64,000 bases of DNA, taken from positions 133,910-197,909 of the forward strand of contig NZ_RBVY01000006.1 of the NCBI RefSeq assembly GCF_004000215.1, written 5' to 3'. A model generated the notes under the pieces. It was not told the origin of the DNA, ran no database searches, and saw only the letters and a list, made by a program, of their open reading frames with translations. Shown here piece by piece: positions 46,437 through 55,834 of this stretch. Position 1 is the first letter of the stretch, and the number at the start of each line of letters is the position of its first letter. Made by a program: the position numbers and the translations under genes. This DNA is from Nitratireductor alexandrii (GTDB lineage: Bacteria > Pseudomonadota > Alphaproteobacteria > Rhizobiales > Rhizobiaceae).

Positions 46437-47284
46437 GAGACGTCACGATGAAGAACCGCCCCTATTATGCCCCGCATGGCGGCCTGCCTCCGCAGACACA
46501 GTTGCTGACCGGCCGGGCAGTGTTTACCGAGGCCTATGCGGTGATCCCCAAAGGCGTGATGAGCGACATCGTCACCAGCCTGCTGCCGTTCTGGGACGAA
46601 ACGCGCTGCTGGGTGTTGTCGCGGCCGATGTCGGGTTTTTCGGAAACGTTTTCGCAATATATCGTCGAGGTCGCGCCTGGCGGCGGCAGCGACCGCCCCG
46701 AGCCCGACGCCAGCGCCGAGGGCGCCCTGTTCGTCGTCGAGGGCGAACTGACCGTCACCGTCGGCGGCACCCGCCACACGCTTAGCCCCGGCTGGTTCGG
46801 CTACCTGCCGCCCGACTGCGGCTGGAGCGCGCGCAACCAGAGCGGGACGACGGCGCGCTTCCACTGGATCCGCAAGGCCTATGAGCGTGTCGAGGGGATC
46901 GACGCGCCCGAGGCGTTCTTCGCCAACGAGGCCGCGATCGCTCCCACGCCGATGCCCGATACCAACGGGGTGTGGGCCACCACGCGTTTCGTCGATCCCG
47001 CCGACATGCGCCACGACATGCACGTCACCATTGTCACGCTCGAGCCAGGCGGGGTCATTCCCTTCGCCGAAACCCATGTCATGGAGCACGGGCTCTACGT
47101 GCTGGAGGGCAAGGCGGTCTATCGGCTGAACCAGGACTGGGTCGAGGTCGAGGCGGGCGACTTCATGTGGCTGCGCGCCTTCTGCCCCCAGGCCTGTTAT
47201 GCGGGCGGGCCCGGAAAGTTCCGTTACCTGCTCTACAAGGACGTCAACCGCCACATGGCGCTTGGCGGGATCGCGCCGCGATGA
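46433..47284 (+). CDS. allE: (S)-ureidoglycine aminohydrolase, bicupin
   Basis: A 283-residue bicupin that releases ammonia from (S)-ureidoglycine to give (S)-ureidoglycolate. Two cupin domains are visible: EGALFVVEGELTVTVGGTRHTLSPGWFGYLPP in the first, and AETHVMEHGLYVLEGKAVYRL with the metal-binding Glu and His plus AFCPQACYAGG in the second. The ATG overlaps the puuE-uraD stop by four bases; ATG 46448 (MKNRPYYAP) is an alternative start. It precedes allA. Confidence 0.94.
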   Translation: MRDVTMKNRPYYAPHGGLPPQTQLLTGRAVFTEAYAVIPKGVMSDIVTSLLPFWDETRCWVLSRPMSGFSETFSQYIVEVAPGGGSDRPEPDASAEGALFVVEGELTVTVGGTRHTLSPGWFGYLPPDCGWSARNQSGTTARFHWIRKAYERVEGIDAPEAFFANEAAIAPTPMPDTNGVWATTRFVDPADMRHDMHVTIVTLEPGGVIPFAETHVMEHGLYVLEGKAVYRLNQDWVEVEAGDFMWLRAFCPQACYAGGPGKFRYLLYKDVNRHMALGGIAPR

Positions 47285-47793
47285 CGCGCACCGTCACCGC
47301 CCGGAAACTCACACGTGAGGCCTTCGCCGCCTTCGGCGACGTGCTCGACACCGACTGGCCGGACCATTTTTCGATCAACAACGGCAAATGCGAGCGCTAT
47401 CACGATCTCGCCCGGGTCGAGGCCGCCGGCCCGAACGCGCGCGTGCTTGTCTCGCTGTTCAAGGCCACGCCCTACGAATTTCCGCTCGCGCTCGGCATGG
47501 TCGAGCGCCATCCTTTCGGCAGCCAGGCCTTCATGCCGCTGTCGCCGGCGCCGTTTCTCGTCGTGGTCTGTGCCGATGGGCCCGAGGGACCCGGCGCGCC
47601 GCATGCCTTCGTGACTGCCCCCGGCCAGGGCGTCAATTACCGCCGCAACACCTGGCACGGCGTGCTGACGCCGATCGGCGCACCGCAGGACTTCCTCGTC
47701 GTCGACCGTGGCGGCGACGGTTCGAACCTTGAGGAATTTTTCTTCGACGCGCCATGGCAGGTGCGACTGCCGGAGACCAAAACCGATGACTGA
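47281..47793 (+). CDS. allA: Ureidoglycolate lyase
   Basis: A 170-residue enzyme that splits ureidoglycolate into glyoxylate and urea. The family run FSINNGKCERYHDLA, VERHPFGSQAFMPL and GQGVNYRRNTWHGVLTPI is clear. It starts at ATG 47281 with a four-base overlap with allE (ATGA). It closes the allantoin route in this operon. Confidence 0.94.
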   Translation: MTRTVTARKLTREAFAAFGDVLDTDWPDHFSINNGKCERYHDLARVEAAGPNARVLVSLFKATPYEFPLALGMVERHPFGSQAFMPLSPAPFLVVVCADGPEGPGAPHAFVTAPGQGVNYRRNTWHGVLTPIGAPQDFLVVDRGGDGSNLEEFFFDAPWQVRLPETKTDD

Positions 47794-48379
47794 TGCCGCG
47801 TTGATCGAGCGTCTGCTCGACGTGATCGAACAAGACATCATGCCGAAAACGGCCGCGGGCGTGGAGGCCGGCAACAAGCTTTTCGGCGCGGCGATCCTCA
47901 AAAAGTCCGACCTCTCCGTGGTCGTCGCCGAAACCAACAACGAGATCGAGAATCCGCTTTGGCACGGTGAGGTGCACGCGCTGAAACGGTTTTACGAATT
48001 GCCGCATGAGCGGCGTCCGGACACGGGCGACTGCATCTTCGTGGCCACGCACGAACCCTGCTCCCTGTGCCTGTCGGCGATCACCTGGACCGGTTTCGAC
48101 AATTTCTACTTCCTGTTCAGCCACGAGGATTCCCGCGATTCCTTCGCCATTCCGCACGATCTAAAAATCCTGAAGGAGGTCTTCAGGCTCGATCCCGGCG
48201 GCTACAACGCCAAAAACGCATACTGGACCGGCTATGCGATCCGCAGGCTGGTCGAGGCCTTGCCCGAGGCCGAACGCGCTGGTTCGCAAAACCGCATCGC
48301 CACGATCGCCGCCGGTTATGACGCGCTCTCGGCGGCCTATCAGTCGAGCAAGGCCGGCAACGACATTCCGCTGAATTGA
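47786..48379 (+). CDS. Cytidine/deoxycytidylate deaminase-fold protein in the allantoin operon
   Basis: A 197-residue zinc deaminase-fold protein. The motif WHGEVHALK supplies the His ligand and catalytic Glu, and HEPCSLCLSAI supplies the two Cys ligands, so it should bind zinc. It is longer than tRNA adenosine deaminases and differs from GuaD. The substrate is unknown; a purine or pyrimidine base or a related amidine is possible. It overlaps allA by eight bases and is clearly part of the puuE-allE-allA operon. It could add a deamination or side-product step. Confidence 0.82.
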   Translation: MTDAALIERLLDVIEQDIMPKTAAGVEAGNKLFGAAILKKSDLSVVVAETNNEIENPLWHGEVHALKRFYELPHERRPDTGDCIFVATHEPCSLCLSAITWTGFDNFYFLFSHEDSRDSFAIPHDLKILKEVFRLDPGGYNAKNAYWTGYAIRRLVEALPEAERAGSQNRIATIAAGYDALSAAYQSSKAGNDIPLN

Positions 48380-48503
48380 CCCTGTCCCGTCTCCGTTCGG
48401 GCGCCCCGTCATATCAATCCACAATGCCGGGCTTGCGCCGGACCGCGGGCGCATGGCTTGCTTGGCGATCTTTCTGGAAAGTCAGGCGCGGAAGGGAGCG
48501 GAC

Positions 48504-50513
48504 ATGAAGACAGTCACCGATTTTCCCCGGAAGGTCGTCGAGTTCCCCGATATCGGCATCGTCATGCCCGACGGCTGTCGGCTGTCGGCGCGTGTGTGGA
48601 TGCCAAAGGACGCAGAGGCGGAACCCGTTCCGGCAATCTTGGAGCACCTGCCCTATCGCAAGCGCGACGGCACCACGGCGCGCGACAGCCTGACCCATCC
48701 CTATCTCGCCGGACACGGCTATGCCTGCCTGCGCGTCGACATGCGTGGCAATGGCGATTCCGAGGGCCTGATGGCGGACGAATACACCCAACAGGAGCTC
48801 AGCGACGCCTGCGCGGTGATCGCCTGGGCGGCGGCGCAGCCCTGGTGCAGCGGCGATGTCGGCATGATGGGCATCTCCTGGGGCGGATTCAATGCCCTGC
48901 AGGTCGCCGCGCTCCAGCCGCCGGCGCTCAAAGCGATCATCACGCTGTGTTCGACCGACGACCGCTATGCCGACGACATCCACTACAAGGGCGGTCTGCT
49001 TCTGAACGAGAACCAGGGTTGGGGCGCGACCATGCTGTCTTATTCGTCGCGACCGCCCGATCCCGCCCTCGTCGGCGAAAACTGGCGTTCGATGTGGCTC
49101 GCTCGGCTCGACAACGAACCGTTCCTGCCCGCGCTCTGGCTTGAGCACCAGACCCGCGACGCCTATTGGAAACATGGCTCGGTCTGCGAGGATTATTCTG
49201 CCATCAAGGCTGCCACCCTCGCCGTCGGCGGCTGGGGCGATGCCTACAAGAACGCCGTCTCCCGGCTCGTCCGCGGCATCCAGAACGCCCCTGCAAAGGG
49301 TATTATCGGCCCGTGGATCCACAAATACCCGCATTTCGCCGTCCCCGAACCCGCCATCGGCTTTTTGCAGGAGGCGTTGCGCTGGTGGGACCGCTGGCTG
49401 AAAGGACGCGCCACCGGCGTGGAGGACGATCCGGCGATGCGGCTATACCTGATGGACTCCGTGCCGCCGCGCGACTGGTACGACGAGCGGCCGGGGCGCT
49501 GGATCGCGGAGCCGGACTGGCCGTCGCCGGCGATCGCGACCCGCGATCTGTTTCTCGACGGGTCGGGCGGGCTCGCGGACGGCGCCCGGCCCGGCTTCGA
49601 GGCGACCATCGCCTCACCACAGGATTGCGGATTGTTCGGCGGCGAGTATTGCGCGATCTGGCTCGGTCCCGACCTGCCGGGCGACCAGCGCGAGGACGAT
49701 GCGCGATCGCTCTGTTTCGACGGCCAGCCGGCCGATACCGCCATCGACATCGTCGGCGCGCCGGTCGTCTCGCTGTCCCTTTCGGCCGATCGGCCGCGGG
49801 CCATGATCGCGGTCAGGCTGTGCGACGTTCAGCCCGACGGGGCATCGACCCGCATCACCTATGGCGTGCTCAATCTGTGCCACCACGCCTCGCACGAATA
49901 TCCCGAGGACGTCACTCCCGGCGCGAAAATGGCGATCACGTTGCGCCTCGACGACGTCGCCTATGCGCTCAAACCCGGCCACCGGCTGCGCCTGGCGATC
50001 TCCAGCGCCTATTGGCCGCTCGTCTGGCCGTCGCCCGAGCCGGTCGAACTCACCGTGTATGAGGGCAGGCTCACCCTGCCGGTGCGTGCCCCAGGCACCG
50101 GCAACGAGGTCGACTTTTCCGGCCCCGAAGGCGCGCCAGCCTGGGCGGCCGAGACCGTGCGCACACCGTCCAACAGCCGTCGGGTCGAGCGCGATCCGCA
50201 CACAGGGACCGCGACCCTGGTCATCGAGGACGATTTCGGCGCCTTTCGCGATTGCGATCACGGCCTGGAGACGGGAAGCGTGGCGCGTGAAAAATGGTCG
50301 ATCCATCCCGGTGACCCGCTGTCGGCGCGCGGCGAAACCCACTGGACCGAGACGCTGCGGCGCGGCGACTGGTCGGTGCGCACAGAGACGTTCACGACGA
50401 TGCACGCCGACCGCAAGCATTTCTTTTTGTCAGGGCGCATTGAGGCCTATGAGAATGAGAAATTGCGCTTTACACGAAGATTTGCCAATAAAATCAACCG
50501 CAACTTCATCTAG
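48504..50513 (+). CDS. CocE/NonD family alpha/beta hydrolase (X-Pro dipeptidyl-peptidase S15 type)
   Basis: A 669-residue serine hydrolase. The N-terminal alpha/beta domain carries the nucleophile elbow MGISWGGFNAL with Ser125, and the CocE pattern DMRGNGDSEGLMADEYTQQE. The cap and the C-terminal jelly-roll domain follow (LAISSAYWPLVWPSPEPVELTVYEG). Members cleave esters (cocaine), amides or X-Pro peptides. There is no signal peptide, so it acts in the cytoplasm. GGAAGGGAG precedes ATG 48504. It is 152 bp upstream of a peptide-type ABC importer, suggesting that it hydrolyses the imported compound. Confidence 0.88.
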   Translation: MKTVTDFPRKVVEFPDIGIVMPDGCRLSARVWMPKDAEAEPVPAILEHLPYRKRDGTTARDSLTHPYLAGHGYACLRVDMRGNGDSEGLMADEYTQQELSDACAVIAWAAAQPWCSGDVGMMGISWGGFNALQVAALQPPALKAIITLCSTDDRYADDIHYKGGLLLNENQGWGATMLSYSSRPPDPALVGENWRSMWLARLDNEPFLPALWLEHQTRDAYWKHGSVCEDYSAIKAATLAVGGWGDAYKNAVSRLVRGIQNAPAKGIIGPWIHKYPHFAVPEPAIGFLQEALRWWDRWLKGRATGVEDDPAMRLYLMDSVPPRDWYDERPGRWIAEPDWPSPAIATRDLFLDGSGGLADGARPGFEATIASPQDCGLFGGEYCAIWLGPDLPGDQREDDARSLCFDGQPADTAIDIVGAPVVSLSLSADRPRAMIAVRLCDVQPDGASTRITYGVLNLCHHASHEYPEDVTPGAKMAITLRLDDVAYALKPGHRLRLAISSAYWPLVWPSPEPVELTVYEGRLTLPVRAPGTGNEVDFSGPEGAPAWAAETVRTPSNSRRVERDPHTGTATLVIEDDFGAFRDCDHGLETGSVAREKWSIHPGDPLSARGETHWTETLRRGDWSVRTETFTTMHADRKHFFLSGRIEAYENEKLRFTRRFANKINRNFI

Positions 50514-50665
50514 CGGATTAGTCGCCTACAAATGGCCTCTCGCCATTTACGCCAGGGAATGTCGCATTCGGTCTTGCGATATGCACAGCTATGGCGCCAA
50601 TATTCCCGTCAAATAGAGGCCGGATAATCGGTCCGCGGGCAACCAAAAAGAGTGAGGAACATCCC

Positions 50666-52255
50666 ATGTCGCAAGAACTTGAATATTTGAGCCATCGCGT
50701 CGCTGTCGGCAAGCTCAGCCGGCGTGACTTTCTGGGCAGGGCCGCGGCACTCGGCGTCACGGCCTCCTTTGCCAACACGCTTCTGGGAAGCGCAGCCAGG
50801 GCCGCCGGTCCGCAGAAGGGCGGCATCATCAAGGCCGGCATGCAGGGTGGCGAGGCGACCAACAGCCTCGATCCGGCGAGCTTCCTGTCGCAGGTGCCGT
50901 TCACCTTCGGCAAGAGCTGGGGCGAATATCTCGTCGCGCTGACGCCTGCAGGCGGGCTCGAAAACCGCATCGCCGAGGAAATCGGCGCCTCCGACGACGC
51001 CAAGGTGTGGACATTCAAGATCCGCGACGGCGTCGAGTTTCACAACGGCAAGACCGTCACCGCGGACGACGTTCTGGCCACGCTCGAGCGCCATTCCAAC
51101 GAGGATTCCAAGTCCGGCGCGCTCGGCATCATGAAGGGCATCGAATCCATGAAGGTCGACGGCAAGAATGTCGTCGTCACACTCAAGGAGGCCAATGCCG
51201 ACCTGCCCTACCTGATGGCGGACTATCATTTGATCATCCAGCCGAACGGCGGCAAGGATGCGCCTGACGCCGGCATCTCGGCCGGCCCCTACAAGGTCAC
51301 CGTTAACGAGCCCGGCGTGCGCCATGGCGGGGAGCGCTTCGCCAATTACTGGCAGGGCGACAAGATGGGCTTCGCCGACCAGATCGAGATCATCGTCATC
51401 AACGATGCAACGGCGCGCACCGCCGCCTTGCAGGGTGGCCAGGTGCAGTTGATCAATCGGGTCGAGCCGAAGATCGTCGATCTGGTCAAGCGCGTGCCGG
51501 GCGTGACGATCCGCAACGTATCGGGACGTGGCCATTACGTCTTCATCATGCATTGCAACACCGCCCCGTTCGACAACGCCGATCTCAGAATGGCGCTGAA
51601 ATACGCGATGAACCGCGAGGACATGGTCGAAAAGATCTTGCGCGGCTACGGCTCGGTCGGCAACGACTTCCCGATCAACGGGGCCTATCCGCTGTTTTCC
51701 GACGATGTCGAGCAGCGCCCCTACGATCCCGACAAAGCCGCGTTCCATTTCAAGAAATCCGGCCATGACGGACCGGTCTTGCTGCGCACCTCCGACGTCG
51801 CCTTCCCCGGCGCGGTCGACGCCGCCCAGCTCTATCAGCAGAGCTGCGCCAAGGCCGGCATCACCATCGACGTCAAGCGCGAGCCCGGCGACGGCTATTG
51901 GTCGGAAGTATGGAACAAGCAGCCGTTCTCGACCTCTTACTGGGGCGGCCGGCCGACGCAGGACCAGATGTATTCCACCGCCTACATCTCGACGGCGGAC
52001 TGGAACGACACCCGCTTCTTCCGCGAGGATTTCGACAAGCTGATCATTGCGGCCAGGGCGGAGCTCGACGAGGCCAAGCGCAAGGCGATGTATCGCGACG
52101 CCGCGCTCATGGTGCGCGATGATGGCGGTCTGATCCTGCCGATGTTCAACGATTTCATCGACGCCTCGACCGACAAGATCGACGGCTGGGAACCCCACCC
52201 GGCGGCCGAACTGATGGACGGCTACGCCCTTGCAAAGTGTTGGCTGACGGCCTGA
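50666..52255 (+). CDS. Oligopeptide-type ABC importer, substrate-binding protein (Tat-exported)
   Basis: A 529-residue SBP_bac_5 (DppA/OppA-like) receptor. The N-terminus has a twin-arginine signal, LSRRDFLGRAAALGVTASFA, and cleavage near AARAAG. The body shows VWTFKIRDGVEFHNGKTVTADDVLATLER and NRVEPKIVDLVKRVPG. GAGGAAC lies upstream of ATG 50666. It is followed by permease and ATPase genes in the right order. Ligands of the family include peptides, opines, nickel and sugars. The nearby CocE hydrolase points to a peptide, ester or amide; this is inference. Confidence 0.92.
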   Translation: MSQELEYLSHRVAVGKLSRRDFLGRAAALGVTASFANTLLGSAARAAGPQKGGIIKAGMQGGEATNSLDPASFLSQVPFTFGKSWGEYLVALTPAGGLENRIAEEIGASDDAKVWTFKIRDGVEFHNGKTVTADDVLATLERHSNEDSKSGALGIMKGIESMKVDGKNVVVTLKEANADLPYLMADYHLIIQPNGGKDAPDAGISAGPYKVTVNEPGVRHGGERFANYWQGDKMGFADQIEIIVINDATARTAALQGGQVQLINRVEPKIVDLVKRVPGVTIRNVSGRGHYVFIMHCNTAPFDNADLRMALKYAMNREDMVEKILRGYGSVGNDFPINGAYPLFSDDVEQRPYDPDKAAFHFKKSGHDGPVLLRTSDVAFPGAVDAAQLYQQSCAKAGITIDVKREPGDGYWSEVWNKQPFSTSYWGGRPTQDQMYSTAYISTADWNDTRFFREDFDKLIIAARAELDEAKRKAMYRDAALMVRDDGGLILPMFNDFIDASTDKIDGWEPHPAAELMDGYALAKCWLTA

Positions 52256-52270
52256 GAGGGCCGTTGACCA

Positions 52271-53230
52271 ATGGGTTCATCCATCGCAAGCCTCATCGCC
52301 CAGCGCATCGCGCTGGGCGTCCTCCTCCTGTTGGCCGTCTCGGTCCTCATCTTCGTCGGCACGCAGATTCTTCCCGGCGACGTGGCGCAGTCGATTCTCG
52401 GCAATCAGGCGACCCCCCAGGCGCTCGCCAATCTGCGCGAGGAACTGGGCCTCAACGATCCCGCCATCGTGCGATATTTCGCCTGGCTCGGCGGCGTCGT
52501 GACCGGCGATCTCGGCACCGCGCTCACCACGCGTCAGGATATCGCCACCACACTGATGCCGCGGCTGTGGAACACACTATTTCTCGCTTTTTGGGCGGCG
52601 GTCGTCTCGGTCCCGCTCGCCATCATTCTCGGCCTGCTGGCGGTGCGCTATCGCAACGGCCCGATCGACAAGGCGATTTCCGGCTTCGCGCTCGCTTCGA
52701 CCTCGCTGCCGGAATTTTTCGTCGGCTATTTGCTGATCTTCTTCGTCGCGGTCAAGCTGCAATGGTTTCCCTCGATCTCGACCGTCTATGACGGGATGCC
52801 CCTGCTGACCAAGCTGCAGGCGATCGTGCTACCGGCGACCGTTCTGGTTCTGGTCGTGCTCGCCCACATGATGCGCATGACGCGTGCTGCGATCCTCAAC
52901 GTCATGCAGTCGGCCTATATCGAGACCGCCGAACTGAAGGGGCTGTCGGCCTTCGACATCATCCGCAAACATGCCTTTCCCAACGCGATCGCCCCGATCG
53001 TCAACGTGGTCATGCTCAACCTCGCCTTCCTGGTGGTCGGCGTGGTCGTGGTCGAGGTGATCTTCGTCTATCCCGGTCTCGGCCAGTATCTCGTCGACCA
53101 TGTCGCCAAGCGCGACGTGCCGGTGGTGCAGGCGGTCGGGCTGATCTTCGCCGCCGTCTATATCAGCTTGAACATCATCGCGGACATCACGGCGATCCTC
53201 GCCAATCCGCGCCTCAGGCATCCGAAGTGA
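52271..53230 (+). CDS. Oligopeptide-type ABC importer, permease DppB-like
   Basis: A 319-residue inner-membrane permease with six helices and the family features QRIALGVLLLLAVSVLIFVGTQILPGD at the start, LREELGLNDP, and the EAA-type coupling loop YIETAELKGLSAFDIIRKHAFPNAIAPIVN. It is 15 bp after the binding-protein gene. Confidence 0.94.
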   Translation: MGSSIASLIAQRIALGVLLLLAVSVLIFVGTQILPGDVAQSILGNQATPQALANLREELGLNDPAIVRYFAWLGGVVTGDLGTALTTRQDIATTLMPRLWNTLFLAFWAAVVSVPLAIILGLLAVRYRNGPIDKAISGFALASTSLPEFFVGYLLIFFVAVKLQWFPSISTVYDGMPLLTKLQAIVLPATVLVLVVLAHMMRMTRAAILNVMQSAYIETAELKGLSAFDIIRKHAFPNAIAPIVNVVMLNLAFLVVGVVVVEVIFVYPGLGQYLVDHVAKRDVPVVQAVGLIFAAVYISLNIIADITAILANPRLRHPK

Positions 53231-53240
53231 GGGCGGCTGC

Positions 53241-54065
53241 ATGGTCACGCTGACACGCATCCCCTTCGCCGCCGCCCTCGGGCTGGTATTCACGCTGCTG
53301 TTCGTGTTCGTCGCGATCTTCGCGCCGCTGATCGCACCCTACCCGCTGTCGGAAATCGTCGGCGACGTATGGGAACCGATGTCGTCCACCCACCTGCTGG
53401 GAACCGACAATCTCGGCCGCGATCTGTTGTCGCGCATGATCTTCGGCGCGCGCACGACCATCTTCATCGCTGTGATGGCGACGGCGGTCTCCTTCATCAC
53501 CGGCTCCGTGCTCGGCTTCACCGCCGCCGTCGTCGGCGGCTGGTTCGACACGATCATGTCGCGCTTCGTCGATCTTTTGATGTCGATTCCGACGCTGATC
53601 TTCGGCCTCGTCGTCTTGTCGGTCCTGCCCTCAACCATCCTCACGCTCGTGCTGGTGATGGGTATACTGGACTCCACGCGGGTCTACCGGCTGTCGCGCG
53701 CGGTCGCCGTCGACATCAACGTGATGGATTTCGTCGAGGCTGCCAAACTGCGCGGCGAACGCATGGGTTGGATCATCTTTCGCGAGATTCTGCCCAACGC
53801 GCTTTCGCCGCTCGTTTCCGAGCTCGGCCTGCGTTTCATCTATGCCGTGCTCTTCCTGTCGGCGCTGTCCTTCCTCGGCCTGGGCGTGCAACCGCCCGAG
53901 GCGGACTGGGGCGGCATGGTCAAGGAGAACAAGGAAGGTATCGTGTTCGGCATTCCCGCGGCATTGATCCCGGCGGCGGCGATCGCCGTGCTGGCAATCT
54001 CCGTCAACCTGGTCGCCGACTGGGTGCTGAACCGGACGACGAGCCTCAAGGGAGGACGTGGCTGA
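53241..54065 (+). CDS. Oligopeptide-type ABC importer, permease DppC-like
   Basis: A 274-residue permease partner of the preceding gene. It has HLLGTDNLGRDLLSRMIFGARTTIF, the EAA loop DFVEAAKLRGERMGWIIFREILPNALSPLVSELG, and LSFLGLGVQPPEADWGGMV. Its stop overlaps the ATG of the ATPase gene by one base. Confidence 0.94.
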   Translation: MVTLTRIPFAAALGLVFTLLFVFVAIFAPLIAPYPLSEIVGDVWEPMSSTHLLGTDNLGRDLLSRMIFGARTTIFIAVMATAVSFITGSVLGFTAAVVGGWFDTIMSRFVDLLMSIPTLIFGLVVLSVLPSTILTLVLVMGILDSTRVYRLSRAVAVDINVMDFVEAAKLRGERMGWIIFREILPNALSPLVSELGLRFIYAVLFLSALSFLGLGVQPPEADWGGMVKENKEGIVFGIPAALIPAAAIAVLAISVNLVADWVLNRTTSLKGGRG

Positions 54066-55729
54066 TGGCCCGCACGCAGGCAAAACCGACCACGGACGGG
54101 CCGCTGCTTCAGATCCGCAATCTGCGCATCGAAGCGACGGTCTATCCGCCCGGCGAGGCCCCGCACGACATCACCATCGTCGACGACGTGTCGCTGAAGC
54201 TCGAAAAGGGCAAGGTGCTCGGGCTGATCGGCGAATCGGGGGCCGGCAAGTCGACCATCGGCCTGTCGGCCATGGGTTACGGTCGCGGCGGCGTCAGGAT
54301 CACCGGCGGCGAAGTGATCCTCAACGGACGCGACATCCTCAAGGGCGGTCTCGGCGGGCTGCGCCGGCTGCGCGGGCGCGAGGTGTGTTATGTCGCCCAG
54401 TCGGCCGCCGCCGCCTTCAACCCGGCCCACAAGCTGATGGACCAGGTGGTGGAGGCGGCGCTGCTGCACGGTACCGCCTCGCGCGCGGAAGCCGAGAAGC
54501 GTGCGATCAATCTGTTCCGGAAGCTCTCCTTGCCCAATCCCGAGACGATCGGCGAGCGCTATCCGCATCAGGTCTCGGGCGGCCAGCTCCAGCGCGTGAT
54601 GACGGCGATGGCGCTATGCCCGGAGCCGGACCTGATCGTCTTCGACGAGCCGACGACCGCGCTCGACGTCACCACCCAGATCGACGTGCTGGCCGCCATC
54701 AAGGACGCGATCCAGGATACCGGGGTCGCCGCGCTCTACATCACCCACGACCTGGCGGTCGTCGCCCAGGTCTCCGACGAAATCATGGTGCTGCGCAACG
54801 GCAAGCTGGTCGAATGGGGCGACACTCAGCAGATCATCACCGAGCCGCGACGCGAGTACACCAACCAGCTCGTCTCCGTGCACCAGATCGCGCATCAGGA
54901 AAAGGAAGCGGTCGGCGCGCCGCTTTTGAAGGTCGAAAACGTCACCGCCGCCTATGGCGGCGGCATGGTGGACGTGTTGAAGAACGTGTCGGTCGAGATC
55001 AGGCCCGGCCAGACGCTAGCCGTGGTCGGCGAATCGGGATCCGGCAAGTCGACGCTGGCGCGCGCCATCACCGGCCTGCTGCCGCCGCGGCAGGGCTCGA
55101 TCACCTTCGACGACCGCGAACTGCCGGCGAGGCTTGCCAGCCGCACCCGCGACGATCTGCGCGAATTGCAGATGATCTACCAGATGGCCGACGTGGCGAT
55201 GAACCCGCGCCAGACGGTCGGTACGATCATCGGCCGGCCGCTGGAATTCTATTTCGGCATGCGCGGCGCCGAACGCGACAAGCGCGTCGGCGAGCTCCTG
55301 GAGGAGATCGAGATGGGCAGCGGCTTCCTCGACCGCTATCCGGCCGAGCTTTCCGGCGGCCAGAAGCAGCGCGTGTGCATCGCGCGGGCGCTGGCGGCGA
55401 AGCCGAAACTCATCATCTGCGACGAAGTGACGAGCGCGCTCGACCCGCTGGTGGCCAACGGCATCCTCAAACTGCTGTTGAACCTGCAGGAGATCGAGCA
55501 TGTCGCCTACCTGTTCATCACCCACGATCTGGCGACGGTGAAGTCGATCGCCGATTCGATCGCGGTGATGTATCGCGGCGAGGTGGTGCGCTACGGCCCG
55601 AAATCCGAGGTGCTCGCGCCGCCCTTCGACGACTATACCGACCTGCTTTTGTCCTCGGTGCCCGAGATGGAGGTCGGCTGGCTGGAAAAGGCGATCGCCG
55701 GCCGCAAGATGGAGAGCGCGGGCAACTGA
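54065..55729 (+). CDS. Oligopeptide-type ABC importer, fused double ATPase (DppD-DppF)
   Basis: This 554-residue protein contains two complete ATPase cassettes. The first has Walker A GESGAGKST (about 58-66), signature VSGGQLQRVM and Walker B LIVFDEPTTALD. The second has GESGSGKST (about 323-331), LSGGQKQRVCIARAL and LIICDEVTSALDP. The second cassette's Walker B reads DEVTSALD, as is common in DppF. Fusion of the two subunits removes the need for a heterodimer. It is translationally coupled to the permease gene. Confidence 0.95.
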   Translation: MARTQAKPTTDGPLLQIRNLRIEATVYPPGEAPHDITIVDDVSLKLEKGKVLGLIGESGAGKSTIGLSAMGYGRGGVRITGGEVILNGRDILKGGLGGLRRLRGREVCYVAQSAAAAFNPAHKLMDQVVEAALLHGTASRAEAEKRAINLFRKLSLPNPETIGERYPHQVSGGQLQRVMTAMALCPEPDLIVFDEPTTALDVTTQIDVLAAIKDAIQDTGVAALYITHDLAVVAQVSDEIMVLRNGKLVEWGDTQQIITEPRREYTNQLVSVHQIAHQEKEAVGAPLLKVENVTAAYGGGMVDVLKNVSVEIRPGQTLAVVGESGSGKSTLARAITGLLPPRQGSITFDDRELPARLASRTRDDLRELQMIYQMADVAMNPRQTVGTIIGRPLEFYFGMRGAERDKRVGELLEEIEMGSGFLDRYPAELSGGQKQRVCIARALAAKPKLIICDEVTSALDPLVANGILKLLLNLQEIEHVAYLFITHDLATVKSIADSIAVMYRGEVVRYGPKSEVLAPPFDDYTDLLLSSVPEMEVGWLEKAIAGRKMESAGN

Positions 55730-55834
55730 CACCACCGGCCAAGCCGGCCCGACAGAAACGTGACGGCGACAGCCGGGTTGCGTTCCGGCGCGCTCTGCCA
55801 CCGGCTCCGCCAACACAACCACGAAAGCGCAACC

